Shown: positions 24,197 to 33,355 of the stretch, piece by piece
How the letters are laid out: every line of letters starts with the position of its first letter
Position numbering within the stretch: position 1 is the stretch's first letter
Source of the DNA: Methanobrevibacter sp.
GTDB lineage: Archaea; Methanobacteriota; Methanobacteria; Methanobacteriales; Methanobacteriaceae
Direction: 5' to 3'
Assembly: GCA_017434555.1 (NCBI GenBank)
Contig: JAFRFB010000028.1
Span: forward strand, 1 to 45,134
DNA: 45,134 nucleotides
Notes under the pieces: model-generated
What the model saw: the letters and a program-made list of their open reading frames with translations, nothing else
The model's database searches: none
Told to the model about the DNA's origin: nothing
Program-made: the position numbers and the translations under genes

Positions 24197-25570
24197 TTAA
24201 TTTTGAATATTTTCAAATACACTCATAGCTTTAACGATTTTTTTATCGTCTAATGGTTTAGCTTGTATTTGAAGACCTACTGGAATGTCATTAACGGTTC
24301 CTGCTGGGATACTTGCTGCAGGGATACCTGCAAGGTTAGCAATTACAGTCAATACATCATATGCATACATTTCCATAGGGTCTAATTCCTCTCCAATTTC
24401 GTGAGGAAGTTTAGGAACGGTAGGACCTACAATCAAGTCAACGTTTTCAAGCATTGAATTGATTTCATCACGAATAAGTGATCTTGCTCTTAAAGCTTTT
24501 TTGTAGTATTTTCCGCTGAATTCTGCTTGTGCAATGTGAGAACCGATTTTGATTCTTCTTAAAACTTCGTCTCCACAAACTTCTTCTATCCTGTAACCGT
24601 AATCTCTTCCGTCGTATTTTCTGGTTGCTGAGAAGAATTCAACATAGTTAATCAAGTAATATGTAGGTAAACATAAGTCAATATGGTCAAATGACACTTC
24701 AACGAGCTCAGCGCCTGCATCAACTAATTTATTAATGGCTTTATTAACTGTTTTGTTGATTTCATCATCTGTCACTTCAATGAAATCCTTACAGATAGCT
24801 ATTTTCATACCTTCAAGGGATTTGTCCTCTAAACTTTCAGTGAAATCAGGTTTTTCCCAGTCAATTGTGGTACATTCGGTTTCATCATAGTCAACAATTG
24901 TATTTAATGCAAGTGCAATTCCGCTGACGTCTTGAGCAAATGGACCGATCTGGTCTAAACTCATTGACAAATCAAGTAAACCTTGTCTTGAAACAGCACC
25001 GTAAGTTGGTTTAAATCCGATAACACCACAGTGGGATGCAGGATTTCTGATGGATCCTCCGGTATCTGAACCTAATGCAATATCACACATTTCAGCTGCA
25101 ACGGCTGCTGCACTACCACCTGATGAACCACCAGGGATTCTTCCTAAAGCATTAGGGTTTTGAGTTGGTCCATAATAAGAAGTTTCAGTTGAACTACCTG
25201 CTGCAAATTCATCCATATTTGCTATACCAATAATTATTCCATCTTCTGCTAATACATTATCTACTACAGTTGCATTGTAACTTCCTAAGTAATTTTCTAA
25301 TGTTTTTGAAGCTGCAGAAATAATCAAGTCTTCTACATTAATGTTTGCCTTGATAGCGAATACCAATCCTGCAAGGCTTCCGACTTCTTCTCCATTAGCT
25401 ATTTTTTTATCAATTTCTTCTGCTTGTTTTAAAGCATTTTCTTCGTTTAATTCAATAAAAGCATTAATGGAGTCATTTTTTTCTTTAATTACTTTAAGGA
25501 AGTTTTCAACATTTTCCTTAGCTGTTAATTCTCCATTTTTGATGGAATTTAATTTTTCAATAACGTTCAT
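24197..25570 (-). CDS. gatA: Asp-tRNA(Asn)/Glu-tRNA(Gln) amidotransferase subunit A
   Basis: This 457-residue amidase releases ammonia from glutamine for tRNA-dependent amidation. The catalytic Lys-cisSer-Ser triad is intact: Lys74 in FAIKANINV, Ser149 in PGGSSGGSAA and Ser173 in SDTGGSIRNP, with the same spacing as in known GatA. The FKPTYGAVSR and SLDQIGPFA segments also match. gatB and gatC are not in the window, which is common in archaea. It is preceded on its upstream side by the AACTTA repeat cluster at 25652-25703, shared with the divergent HAD gene. Confidence 0.93.
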   Translation of the reverse strand: MNVIEKLNSIKNGELTAKENVENFLKVIKEKNDSINAFIELNEENALKQAEEIDKKIANGEEVGSLAGLVFAIKANINVEDLIISAASKTLENYLGSYNATVVDNVLAEDGIIIGIANMDEFAAGSSTETSYYGPTQNPNALGRIPGGSSGGSAAAVAAEMCDIALGSDTGGSIRNPASHCGVIGFKPTYGAVSRQGLLDLSMSLDQIGPFAQDVSGIALALNTIVDYDETECTTIDWEKPDFTESLEDKSLEGMKIAICKDFIEVTDDEINKTVNKAINKLVDAGAELVEVSFDHIDLCLPTYYLINYVEFFSATRKYDGRDYGYRIEEVCGDEVLRRIKIGSHIAQAEFSGKYYKKALRARSLIRDEINSMLENVDLIVGPTVPKLPHEIGEELDPMEMYAYDVLTVIANLAGIPAASIPAGTVNDIPVGLQIQAKPLDDKKIVKAMSVFENIQN

Positions 25571-25651
25571 TAAAACACCTTAGATAAATATAATAGATAT
25601 AAATATATTTTTCAATATTTATATAACTTGTTTTTTTATAGGCTGAATTTA

Positions 25652-25703
25652 TTACTTATAACTTATAAGTTTTAAAATTCTTATCACTTATAACTTATAA
25701 CTA
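25652..25703. repeat. ACTTATAAC repeat cluster between gatA and the HAD gene
   Basis: ACTTATA occurs at least four times here, including the perfect palindrome ACTTATAAGT at 25661-25670 and the stretch TTATCACTTATAAC near 25681. The same wording recurs in the long array upstream of parA (34690-35117). It lies in the divergent promoter region of gatA and the HAD gene. Confidence 0.6.
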
Positions 25704-25742
25704 TGAATAGATTTAATAATTATTTTTTCAATATTAATTAAT

Positions 25743-26537
25743 ATGAAAAAGGCTATTGTTTTTGACAACTCCGGAACGTTAATAGAGCGTTATAGGGTTA
25801 TCAAGGATGTGACTTCAGGAAAATTATTTACAGATATCAATTCTCTTGACTTGATAGACCAGACAGATTCTCTTGCATTGGTTGTCCTTCAGTATAATAC
25901 AAATAAGCTACTGGATTTAGACCCGGATACATTGCTTTCAGATGTCATTAAGGAGTTTGACATTGACTTTGATATAAGTTTCACTAACTTTAAAACCAAT
26001 AAAGAAGAGGTTAAGGATATTTTATTCAATGAAAAATTCGCCGTTATATCAGATATTACTGACGGATTTCCAATTTTGAGAAAAAAAGTCCCACATATGG
26101 AGTTATGTAATGGTTCCGCTGTTATATTGGATATGCATCTGGGAATTATCTCATATACCATAACTTCAGCAGGCAAATTGTTTGACGGTGTTCAGGAGAC
26201 TATTGGAGATTTACAATCTCAGGGTTATGAAATAGTATTGGCTTCAGGAGATAGGAAAGGTGCCATCAACAGGTTGGCTGAAATGCTCGGTGTTAAAAAG
26301 GATAATGCTCACGGAAGTGTTTCAACTCGAGGTAAATGTGAAGTAGTCAAATCCCTTCAGGATGATGGATATCAAGTAATGATGGTTGGAGATGGTTTAA
26401 ACGATGTTATGGCTTTTAACAGGGCTGATGTTAGCGTATTGACTATTGAACAGCAGGAAGAAGTCTCACCCAAACTAATGGACAAGACTGACTATATCAT
26501 TGAAAGCATTCGTGAAGTTTCACAAATTGACTTCTAG
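25743..26537 (+). CDS. HAD-superfamily phosphatase, soluble P-type ATPase-like
   Basis: This 264-residue cytoplasmic protein has the HAD motifs: motif I FDNSGTLI (nucleophile Asp8), motif II LASGD (about 160-164), a Lys (GKCEVVK) and motif III GDGLNDVMAF (about 219). The wording of motifs II and III and the helical segment between them resemble the phosphorylation domain of P-type ATPases, and archaea encode such soluble forms. The residue two places after the nucleophile is Ser, where most HAD phosphatases have a second Asp as general acid, so activity may be altered. A cap-like insertion covers about 20-130. No ribosome site precedes the ATG. It overlaps its convergent neighbour by 4 bases. 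Confidence 0.75.
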   Translation: MKKAIVFDNSGTLIERYRVIKDVTSGKLFTDINSLDLIDQTDSLALVVLQYNTNKLLDLDPDTLLSDVIKEFDIDFDISFTNFKTNKEEVKDILFNEKFAVISDITDGFPILRKKVPHMELCNGSAVILDMHLGIISYTITSAGKLFDGVQETIGDLQSQGYEIVLASGDRKGAINRLAEMLGVKKDNAHGSVSTRGKCEVVKSLQDDGYQVMMVGDGLNDVMAFNRADVSVLTIEQQEEVSPKLMDKTDYIIESIREVSQIDF

Positions 26538-27256
26538 ATATTTTCTTCAATTACCTTTTTACTTTTCAAGATATTGTCAAAGTTATTGAGTTCTATAATT
26601 CCTTTTTTGACTTTTTTAAGCAGTTTTAAATCAAGTGTTCCATCACCAAGTGGAATATGCTGGTCTTTAACTCCGTCATTATCGTTTAAATGGCAATATG
26701 TTATGTTTTTTAATTTTAAAAGCTCTTCATTGTTCCCGGTTGTATTTCCATGACCAACATCAATTGTTAAGTTACATCCCGTTTGGCTTTGAATGAATTC
26801 CAGCTCTTCAATTTTATTTCCAAGAAAAGCTCTTCGAACAGGCATGTTTTCAATTGAAATAATCACATTTTCTGCATGATCAACCAATTCTCCTACACTT
26901 TCACAGGCTAAATCCATTGCCGCTTTTCTAAGTGGAGGGTCATTTCTGCCAATTTTTCCCAAATGAACTGTTACTGCATTTGCATTAATGCTTTCTGCAT
27001 AGTCAATACATTCTTTCATCTGTTTAACACTTTCAGCTCTAATTCCTTCATTTAAACTAGCTATATTAATGTCTACTGTTGGTGCATGAATTGATACTTC
27101 GAGTCCACAGTCTTTAAAAGCCATAGTATTTTCTTTTTTAAAGAAAGGTGATTCTCCAAGGATTTCAATCATTTCAAAGTTATTTTCACCTGCAGTTTTA
27201 ATAATTTCCAAATTGTCATCCATAAACATAGCCAATGTTGTAAAACCGATTTTCAT
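26534..27256 (-). CDS. Sugar phosphate isomerase/epimerase-like TIM barrel (AP endonuclease 2 family)
   Basis: This 240-residue protein has the xylose isomerase-like TIM barrel pattern: MKIGFTTLAMF, the FEMIEILGE strand, VSIHAPTVD, AVTVHLG, ISIENMP, LTIDVGHGN and YCHLNDNDG. His and Glu/Asp residues at the strand ends (HAP, VHLG, IENMP, DVGH and HLND) could bind two or three metal ions, as in endonuclease IV and hydroxypyruvate isomerases. Length is shorter than endonuclease IV, favouring an isomerase or epimerase over DNA repair. Substrate is unknown. It faces the HAD gene tail to tail with a 4-base overlap. Confidence 0.75.
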   Translation of the reverse strand: MKIGFTTLAMFMDDNLEIIKTAGENNFEMIEILGESPFFKKENTMAFKDCGLEVSIHAPTVDINIASLNEGIRAESVKQMKECIDYAESINANAVTVHLGKIGRNDPPLRKAAMDLACESVGELVDHAENVIISIENMPVRRAFLGNKIEELEFIQSQTGCNLTIDVGHGNTTGNNEELLKLKNITYCHLNDNDGVKDQHIPLGDGTLDLKLLKKVKKGIIELNNFDNILKSKKVIEENI

Positions 27257-27431
27257 ATTATTAATTTTGAAATTTATACTATTTTTATATTTTCAAATGA
27301 CACACTAATTTACTTAAATATTCGATTAAAATAATTGATAAAAATATAAGATAATGGCTTAAATTATAGCATTAATTTAATATTATTAATGAACCACTCT
27401 ACCTGCCCATAATTGATGATGTTGATGTGGA

Positions 27432-29528
27432 TTAATTGTATCTCACATGGTAGATTTTATAATTCTCTTTTTGATATACTTTTTCAAAAGTAACATTTTC
27501 ATTATTTAAAAGCTCCAAATCCTTTTTAGTTGAAATATAGCTTACATTTAATTTTTCCAAATCATTAACATTAAAATTGACTAAGAATGCATCTGGTGAG
27601 AGAAGATCAAATGTTGTATTTGTACTGTTTTGGAAATCAACGATAACATGTGCGTATCTATTATAGACTTCTTCGTTTTCACCATTTGGATCTAAAATAT
27701 GCCATTTATCTAAATCCGGATAAACGTTAACAGAATTAATTGTATTTGCTCCGGCTACAATCAAATAGTTAATTGGAATATCTCCTGCTAACCATTTTGC
27801 ATTAGGATTATCGTGAACAATGCTTTCCACTTCATTGATGAAATCGTTTTCTAAAACAACATCTGTGCCCTGATCAATCGGATTAACTAAAAATCCTGCG
27901 GTAAATGAGATTAAAATAACGCAGATTAAAAAGACTGTTTTTCCTTTTTTGGAATGGGCCATAAAAATTGAGCTGAATGTAATCGCATAAATAATGACTA
28001 AAACTATTATCATCCACATATGATAGTAATTGTGATAGAAAAATGTTGATAAATAAACTACAACTACAGATAATATTGCAGATGCAATTATAATCAGTTT
28101 TTTGGCTTTTACTTCTTTTAAACTAGCCAGTGACCTTATTAAGATTAAAACACCAATAAAACCAACAACACTAAAGAGCCTGGTTGTTTTCATGTGATCT
28201 CTTAAAGTAAGTGATATTATAGGGTCAGGTAACGGAATGAAATAAAAGATTAGAAATACAAAGTATAAAGATAAAAGACCACATAAGAGTTTGTCTTTAG
28301 TTTTTTGATAAATTAAAACAATTAATGATAATATGACAGGAACCGGGAAAAAATCAATAAATACGGAGTTTTCAACTACATTTAATGGAACGTTTACATC
28401 AGTCAATGGGAAAAATATGGATGCAAGATAATTGAATAAAACGCTCCACTCACCTCCGCCGTTGAATCTTTCCCCACTTGGATATACAGTATTCATTATT
28501 ATTTTTATCGTATCTAATGAATTGTTTAAAATATGAAGCATTATTATTCCTAATATGGCCATTGAAGCAATTATTATCAATAAATCTTTTTTATTATATG
28601 AAAAATTATTTTTATTCTTTAAAAATATCCAGATAGCCATCAGCACAAATACATAGGCGAAAGGTATTTGCCATGAAGGATAAAATACAATTAAAAATCC
28701 GCCAATGCAGACTATCATTAAAAAGGCATATATGATTCTTTTTCTATAATCTTCTGTATTAATATAGAAATGAATTAATAAGACACCTAACTGACCAAAA
28801 ATTAACTGTTCGACCAGACCATTAATTGCAAACCACCATTGAACCAACGGAGACAATACAATTAATATTGTATAGGATAAGGATAATACTTTATTCCTGT
28901 TAGTTATTAGCATTCCCATTTCAAATGAGACTAGTGTCAAAACAAGCAATCTGCTTACCCAGAAAAAGGACAATCCCATTGCCTGATTTAAAAATAAATA
29001 TCCAATATAAAATGGTCTAAAAATAACAGCTACATCTAAAACCGCTTGTCCGTATATTATAAACATATCTGTTGGTGCTGCCCTGACAATATCGGAAAAA
29101 TAAGCAAAATTATTGTGATATTGGGAAAATCCAAATAAAGTATTCACAATATACTCGTCACTTCTAATATGTCTTGAAATACCAAGCAATACTTTATGAT
29201 TCACACCAAAGATATTAAGCTCGTTAATTGAAGAGCCGTGAATTTGAAATATCACACATAGTGCAATCACTGCAATCGAAAGATAATATCTGTATTTATA
29301 AATAAAATCAAGTGATTTTTCTCTTAAATTTTCATCATACAGTATTCTAAAGACTAAAAATGATAAGATAAATAATACTATAAATTTTTTTAAGGAAAAT
29401 AAGGCCAATAAATTTGGCATATCTAATCTAGATTCGACCCCAATTATATAGATTTCAACAAAAAATGATATTAAAATACCTGTAATAATTGGAAATAGAT
29501 ATTTTTTATGCTTATCATTCAAATTCAT
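27432..29528 (-). CDS. Polytopic membrane protein, GT-C glycosyltransferase-like
   Basis: This 698-residue protein has roughly twelve or more membrane helices across about 10-530 and a soluble C-terminal domain of about 160 residues (about 540-698), which contains several Asn-rich sites and should face outside. After the third helix comes SDEY at about 123-126, an acidic pair in the first outer loop as in GT-C enzymes that use polyprenyl-phosphate sugars. That layout suggests a glycosyltransferase acting on surface glycans or glycoproteins, or a flippase-like protein. I cannot assign a substrate. There is no operon partner: about 175 bases of AT-rich sequence separate it from the epimerase-like gene and about 200 from leuA. 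Confidence 0.65.
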   Translation of the reverse strand: MNLNDKHKKYLFPIITGILISFFVEIYIIGVESRLDMPNLLALFSLKKFIVLFILSFLVFRILYDENLREKSLDFIYKYRYYLSIAVIALCVIFQIHGSSINELNIFGVNHKVLLGISRHIRSDEYIVNTLFGFSQYHNNFAYFSDIVRAAPTDMFIIYGQAVLDVAVIFRPFYIGYLFLNQAMGLSFFWVSRLLVLTLVSFEMGMLITNRNKVLSLSYTILIVLSPLVQWWFAINGLVEQLIFGQLGVLLIHFYINTEDYRKRIIYAFLMIVCIGGFLIVFYPSWQIPFAYVFVLMAIWIFLKNKNNFSYNKKDLLIIIASMAILGIIMLHILNNSLDTIKIIMNTVYPSGERFNGGGEWSVLFNYLASIFFPLTDVNVPLNVVENSVFIDFFPVPVILSLIVLIYQKTKDKLLCGLLSLYFVFLIFYFIPLPDPIISLTLRDHMKTTRLFSVVGFIGVLILIRSLASLKEVKAKKLIIIASAILSVVVVYLSTFFYHNYYHMWMIIVLVIIYAITFSSIFMAHSKKGKTVFLICVILISFTAGFLVNPIDQGTDVVLENDFINEVESIVHDNPNAKWLAGDIPINYLIVAGANTINSVNVYPDLDKWHILDPNGENEEVYNRYAHVIVDFQNSTNTTFDLLSPDAFLVNFNVNDLEKLNVSYISTKKDLELLNNENVTFEKVYQKENYKIYHVRYN

Positions 29529-29734
29529 ATGTTAATTTTTTATATATTATCTTATATTATCTTTTTTAATTCCCAAAAAATAAATTCAAAAATTAAGTTT
29601 TTGAATTTTATATACATTTTTAATAATTTTATGTTATAAATTAGTCATTTAGATAGTTTTTTTATTTTTTCAACGATAACTATTAATAGATATAAAAAAA
29701 TAATTATAAAGTATACCCTAATGGAGATTTTACT

Positions 29735-31261
29735 ATGGATATAAAAAAAATAAAAAGTGAATTTATGAATCTTGCAGATGAGATTTATATTTTTGATACA
29801 ACTCTCAGAGATGGTGAACAAACTCCGGGTGTCGCTTTAACTGTAGATGAGAAAATTCAAATTGCTCAAAAACTTGACAGTTTAGGGGTAGATAAAATTG
29901 AAGCAGGATTTCCTGCATCATCTAATGGTGAACTTCAAGCTTGCTCTAAAATCAAATCCTTGGATTTGGACTCTACTATTGTAGGTTTGGCACGAAGTGT
30001 TAAAAATGACATCGATGCTGTCTTGGATGCGGATTTGGAATATGTTCATTTATTTATTGGTACTTCTCCATTGCATAGAGACTATAAATTAAAAATGTCT
30101 AAAGAAACTATCATTTCTACAGCGGTGAGCGCTGTTGAATATGCTAAAGACCATGGTTTGGATGTGGAATTTTCAGCAGAAGATGCTACTAGAACTGAAA
30201 AGGATTTTTTATTAGATTTTTATAATTCAGTCATTGATGCTGGAGCGGATTTTATAGATATCCCCGATACAGTAGGTGTTCTCACTCCAGTATTTACAAA
30301 AGATTTAATGACTTATGCAAAATCTTATTTTAAAACTCCTATAAGTGTTCATTTTCACAATGACTTTGGTTTGGCTACAGCTAACTCTTTAACAGCTATT
30401 GAGTGTGGTGCTAATCAGACACATGTAACTGTTAATGGTATGGGTGAACGTACTGGAAATACTTCACTTGAAGAAATTGTTATTGCTCTTCATTCCGCTT
30501 ATGGAATTAACCTAAACATCGATACTTCACAATTATATAGTCTATCTGAATTCGTAGGCAGATTAACTGGTGTAAAAATGCCAGTAAACAAGCCAATTGT
30601 TGGAGAAAATGCATTTGCTCACGAATCAGGTATTCATGTTCATGGTATTTTGAATAATCCATTTACATATGAACCTATTTCACCGGAATTGGTTGGTCAT
30701 TCAAGAAAGATTTTTTTAGGTAAACACACAGGGGCTAATGCTTTAAAATCTAAATTAAAAGATTATCACATTGAATTAGACGACAATCAATTTGACACGG
30801 TATTTAATCAGATTAAATCTTTAGGTGATAAGGGTAAATGTATAACGGATGATGATTTAAAAGCTATTGCGTTAACGGAACTTGGTTCCGCTCGAGAAAA
30901 ACCTATTAAATTAAAAGGATTAGGTTTATTATGTGGAGCTGTCGTTTCTCCTACAGCAACAGTAAAATTAGAAATTGATGGAGTTGAAAAAGAAACTTCA
31001 AATACAGGTGTGGGGCCTGTTGATGCTGCAATAAATGCTATTCGTGATCTTATTAAAGACACTATGAATATTGAACTTGAAGAATACAATCTGGAAGCAA
31101 TCAATGGTGGTACTGATGCATTAGCAGATGTATTCGTAATATCTTCAGATGATGAAGGCAATAAATCTACTGGTAGAGCTATCAATGATGATATTGTCAT
31201 GGCTAGTATTTTGGCGGTATTGGACTCAATTAATAAGCTATTATTAATTAAAAGGTCTTAA
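29735..31261 (+). CDS. leuA: 2-isopropylmalate synthase
   Basis: This 508-residue protein condenses acetyl-CoA and 2-ketoisovalerate in leucine synthesis. The catalytic barrel (about 15-280) carries the [14 protein letters not shown] motif with its metal-binding Asp, [11 protein letters not shown], the HFHNDFGLA metal pair and [12 protein letters not shown] linker and the C-terminal LeuA dimer/regulatory domain (about 375-505, with [11 protein letters not shown] and [12 protein letters not shown]) follow. EAGFP rather than a citramalate-synthase-like sequence, and close wording to archaeal LeuA as I recall it, favour LeuA over CimA or homocitrate synthase. A GGAG ribosome site lies 9-10 bases before the ATG. 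The gene for Alba follows after 43 bases. Confidence 0.86.
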   Translation: MDIKKIKSEFMNLADEIYIFDTTLRDGEQTPGVALTVDEKIQIAQKLDSLGVDKIEAGFPASSNGELQACSKIKSLDLDSTIVGLARSVKNDIDAVLDADLEYVHLFIGTSPLHRDYKLKMSKETIISTAVSAVEYAKDHGLDVEFSAEDATRTEKDFLLDFYNSVIDAGADFIDIPDTVGVLTPVFTKDLMTYAKSYFKTPISVHFHNDFGLATANSLTAIECGANQTHVTVNGMGERTGNTSLEEIVIALHSAYGINLNIDTSQLYSLSEFVGRLTGVKMPVNKPIVGENAFAHESGIHVHGILNNPFTYEPISPELVGHSRKIFLGKHTGANALKSKLKDYHIELDDNQFDTVFNQIKSLGDKGKCITDDDLKAIALTELGSAREKPIKLKGLGLLCGAVVSPTATVKLEIDGVEKETSNTGVGPVDAAINAIRDLIKDTMNIELEEYNLEAINGGTDALADVFVISSDDEGNKSTGRAINDDIVMASILAVLDSINKLLLIKRS

Positions 31262-31304
31262 ATAACACAATTTAACGAATAATTCTATAAAAGGAGAGTT
31301 AAAC

Positions 31305-31571
31305 ATGGAAGAAAACACTATATTTATAGGTAATAAACCGGTTATGAACTATGTATTGGCTGTAGTAACACAATTCAATGAATTCGATTCTGTTACTTTA
31401 AGAGCTAGGGGTAAAGCTATTAGTCGTGCTGTAGACACGGCAGAAATCGTTAGAAACAGTTTTGTTCAGGAAGCCGATGTTACTGATATTCAAATTTCAA
31501 CTGAAGAGGTTGAAAACTACAATAATGAAAAAACTAATGTTTCTATTATTGAAATTAAATTAGAAAAATAA
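31305..31571 (+). CDS. albA: DNA/RNA-binding protein Alba
   Basis: This 88-residue protein is a member of the Alba family of archaeal chromatin and RNA-binding proteins. It shows [21 protein letters not shown] at the start (with the conserved K before PVMNYV that is an acetylation site in Sulfolobus), then [20 protein letters not shown], and C-terminal strands. It acts as a dimer. An AAAGGAGAG ribosome site precedes the ATG. With the histone at 17.6 kb, the window encodes two chromatin proteins. It converges on the PHP gene with 4 bases between stops. Confidence 0.93.
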   Translation: MEENTIFIGNKPVMNYVLAVVTQFNEFDSVTLRARGKAISRAVDTAEIVRNSFVQEADVTDIQISTEEVENYNNEKTNVSIIEIKLEK

Positions 31572-31575
31572 ATAA

Positions 31576-32232
31576 TCAAATTTTCTTCAATACTTTATAA
31601 TCAAATAAGTATTTGGATAATCTGATATTCGAAGTACCTTTTCCAAGGGCTTCCACTTTACCTTTTTTTATTGCTTTTAAAACACTGTCAATGTCTTTTT
31701 CACAATCTATTTTTGAATAACAGTCACCTACAAATTTATAGTAGTGTGCATCACTAGCTCCAAGTCCGGGCAAATTTTCATTTTTTGATAATTTTTTTGC
31801 TTTGTTATTACAGTAACCTACAATAAAACGTGCATTTTTAGTTTCAATAGCGTCAATTTTTAAGTCTTTATAATCAGCTTTACACAATAGTCCATGTCTA
31901 TAAAAACAGTATGGATGAGGTATTATTGCAAGAGCCCCTTGGTCATGAATCAAATCTATTGTTTCTGGGGCCGGTAAATCTCTTTCAATGTATTCTTCAC
32001 ATCCAAAGCCTAAAATATGACCTTCAAGTGAAGATATTTCAATTGAGGGAATTACAAGCAAATCGTCATTTTTTGTTAGTTTTCTTGCTTCTTTAGAACC
32101 TTCAACGGTATTGTGATCACTGATTGCGATTATATCAAGGTCTCTGCTTTTAGCTACTTTAAATATATCTTCTAACTTTGCTTTTGAATCAGGTGAATAT
32201 TCACTGTGAATATGCGAATCCATCTTATACAT
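31576..32232 (-). CDS. PHP-domain metal-dependent phosphoesterase
   Basis: This protein of about 218 residues has the PHP signature: DSHIHSEYSPDS near the start, AISDHNTVEG, the IPSIEIS Glu, IIPHPY, ETKN and LGASDAH, which together supply the His/Asp/Glu cluster for three metal ions. Stand-alone archaeal PHP proteins of this type act on nucleotides or small phosphoesters; the substrate is not known. The start is the ATG at 32232, after GAGG with 6 bases between; the TTG upstream overlaps that site. It overlaps the preceding DUF1786 gene by 8 bases and is translated from the same transcript. Confidence 0.83.
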   Translation of the reverse strand: MYKMDSHIHSEYSPDSKAKLEDIFKVAKSRDLDIIAISDHNTVEGSKEARKLTKNDDLLVIPSIEISSLEGHILGFGCEEYIERDLPAPETIDLIHDQGALAIIPHPYCFYRHGLLCKADYKDLKIDAIETKNARFIVGYCNNKAKKLSKNENLPGLGASDAHYYKFVGDCYSKIDCEKDIDSVLKAIKKGKVEALGKGTSNIRLSKYLFDYKVLKKI

Positions 32233-33262
32233 TATATTCCTCAAGAGCTTTAATTAATCCTACAGTCCCTGTCATCATAACATCACCGCCAGGACATGCA
32301 TGATGCCAGTCAAGATTTGTTTTTTCAATCAATTCACGTTTAGGGCCTGTAACTATCACTTTTTCAATTTTACTTATTGGATTTATTACATGGGCACCAT
32401 GACCATGGTCATTATAAACCTCTTCATTGGTTATTATTCCTTCTGCCAGACGTTTTAAATAATTTTCCAAACTTTCTGGTGTTAGGGAAGATGTGTGATG
32501 TTCAAAAATTCCCTGTATTTTTCCATTTTCTATTGATGCTGCAGTTGTATGGCCGTTTCCTATATCTATTGCTATAAAGCTGTTTAATTTTTCTGCATCA
32601 TCGTCATAGCACATTCCGGTTATTGATGCAAATTTTGTGTCCATTAATAATGGCTTTATTTCAATTCCTTCATTTTCAACAGATCTTTCAACAGCTTTCA
32701 TTCTTGTGTAATAATCAGGAACGTTTCCCTTAAATGCAAATTCTTCTGGTTTTATTGGTTCGGACAACATTTCACGGAATTTTTCAAATCTGAAGTCTCT
32801 ATCACCCATATTTTCATTGTATCCGTGGTCCTGAACAGCTATTGCTATTTCATCAAAATCAAACTCTAAATCATAACCTAAAAGGAATTCGGATAATTTA
32901 GTAATATTTATATCTCCCAAAGCTATTTTCGTAAAGTCTTTGTATTCTTTATCCGGTGAAGCTATCTCTATTCCAATAGCTTCAACTTGTGATAATTTAT
33001 CTCTGATTGTTTTTGCCGGAACTTCTTCCATTACAACTTTATATCCTTTTTCCATATGTTCCAAAAGTGTGTTTTTAATTTTTCCTCCGCCCATTATTTC
33101 TCCAGTAAAATAAAGGTCATTTTCTATTTCTCTTACTTGTTGGGAGATATATAAATGAGGAGAAGGCAGTACAATTTTAATTGAATTTTCCAATTCTTTT
33201 TCATCATCATATACCATTATGTCTTGCGTTCCGGTTCCTACATCAATAGCTAAAATTCTCAT
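32225..33262 (-). CDS. DUF1786 family protein, ASKHA-like fold
   Basis: This 345-residue protein contains two phosphate-loop-like segments, LAIDVGTGTQDIMV at the N-terminus and FIAIDIGNGHTTAAS near 225, as in actin-like ATPase folds. It has two metal-rich runs, DHGHGAH and the C-terminal CPGGDVMMTGTVGLI. The arrangement matches DUF1786, sometimes annotated near pyruvate formate-lyase-activating or methanogenesis genes, but without a proven function. It is the upstream partner of the PHP phosphoesterase, with which it shares 8 bases. The divergent intergenic region of 93 bases toward trpB2 contains TGTACA boxes that could affect both directions. Confidence 0.72.
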   Translation of the reverse strand: MRILAIDVGTGTQDIMVYDDEKELENSIKIVLPSPHLYISQQVREIENDLYFTGEIMGGGKIKNTLLEHMEKGYKVVMEEVPAKTIRDKLSQVEAIGIEIASPDKEYKDFTKIALGDINITKLSEFLLGYDLEFDFDEIAIAVQDHGYNENMGDRDFRFEKFREMLSEPIKPEEFAFKGNVPDYYTRMKAVERSVENEGIEIKPLLMDTKFASITGMCYDDDAEKLNSFIAIDIGNGHTTAASIENGKIQGIFEHHTSSLTPESLENYLKRLAEGIITNEEVYNDHGHGAHVINPISKIEKVIVTGPKRELIEKTNLDWHHACPGGDVMMTGTVGLIKALEEYNV

Positions 33263-33300
33263 ATTATTTTTTATTGATTTTATTTTATTAAAATATTAAT

Positions 33301-33336
33301 TGTACATTTTTGTACAACAAAGCTTTAAATAGTACA
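33301..33336 (+). promoter_or_regulatory. TGTACA (TRP box-like) operator and promoter of trpB2
   Basis: TGTACA occurs at 33301-33306 and 33311-33316, ten bases apart on the same face of the helix, and AGTACA follows at 33331-33336. A TATA-like TTTAAATA lies at 33324-33331, placing the transcript start near the ATG at 33356, with almost no leader. In Methanothermobacter the repressor TrpY binds TGTACA boxes in the trp operon and at trpB2, so this is probably its homologous operator. Confidence 0.7.
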
Positions 33337-33355
33337 TTTAATATAATATGTTAAC

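Noticed and set aside
25571-25742. Mobile-element remnant between gatA and the HAD gene
   Set aside because: Short ACTTATA repeats only; no terminal inverted repeats, target duplication or transposase fragment.
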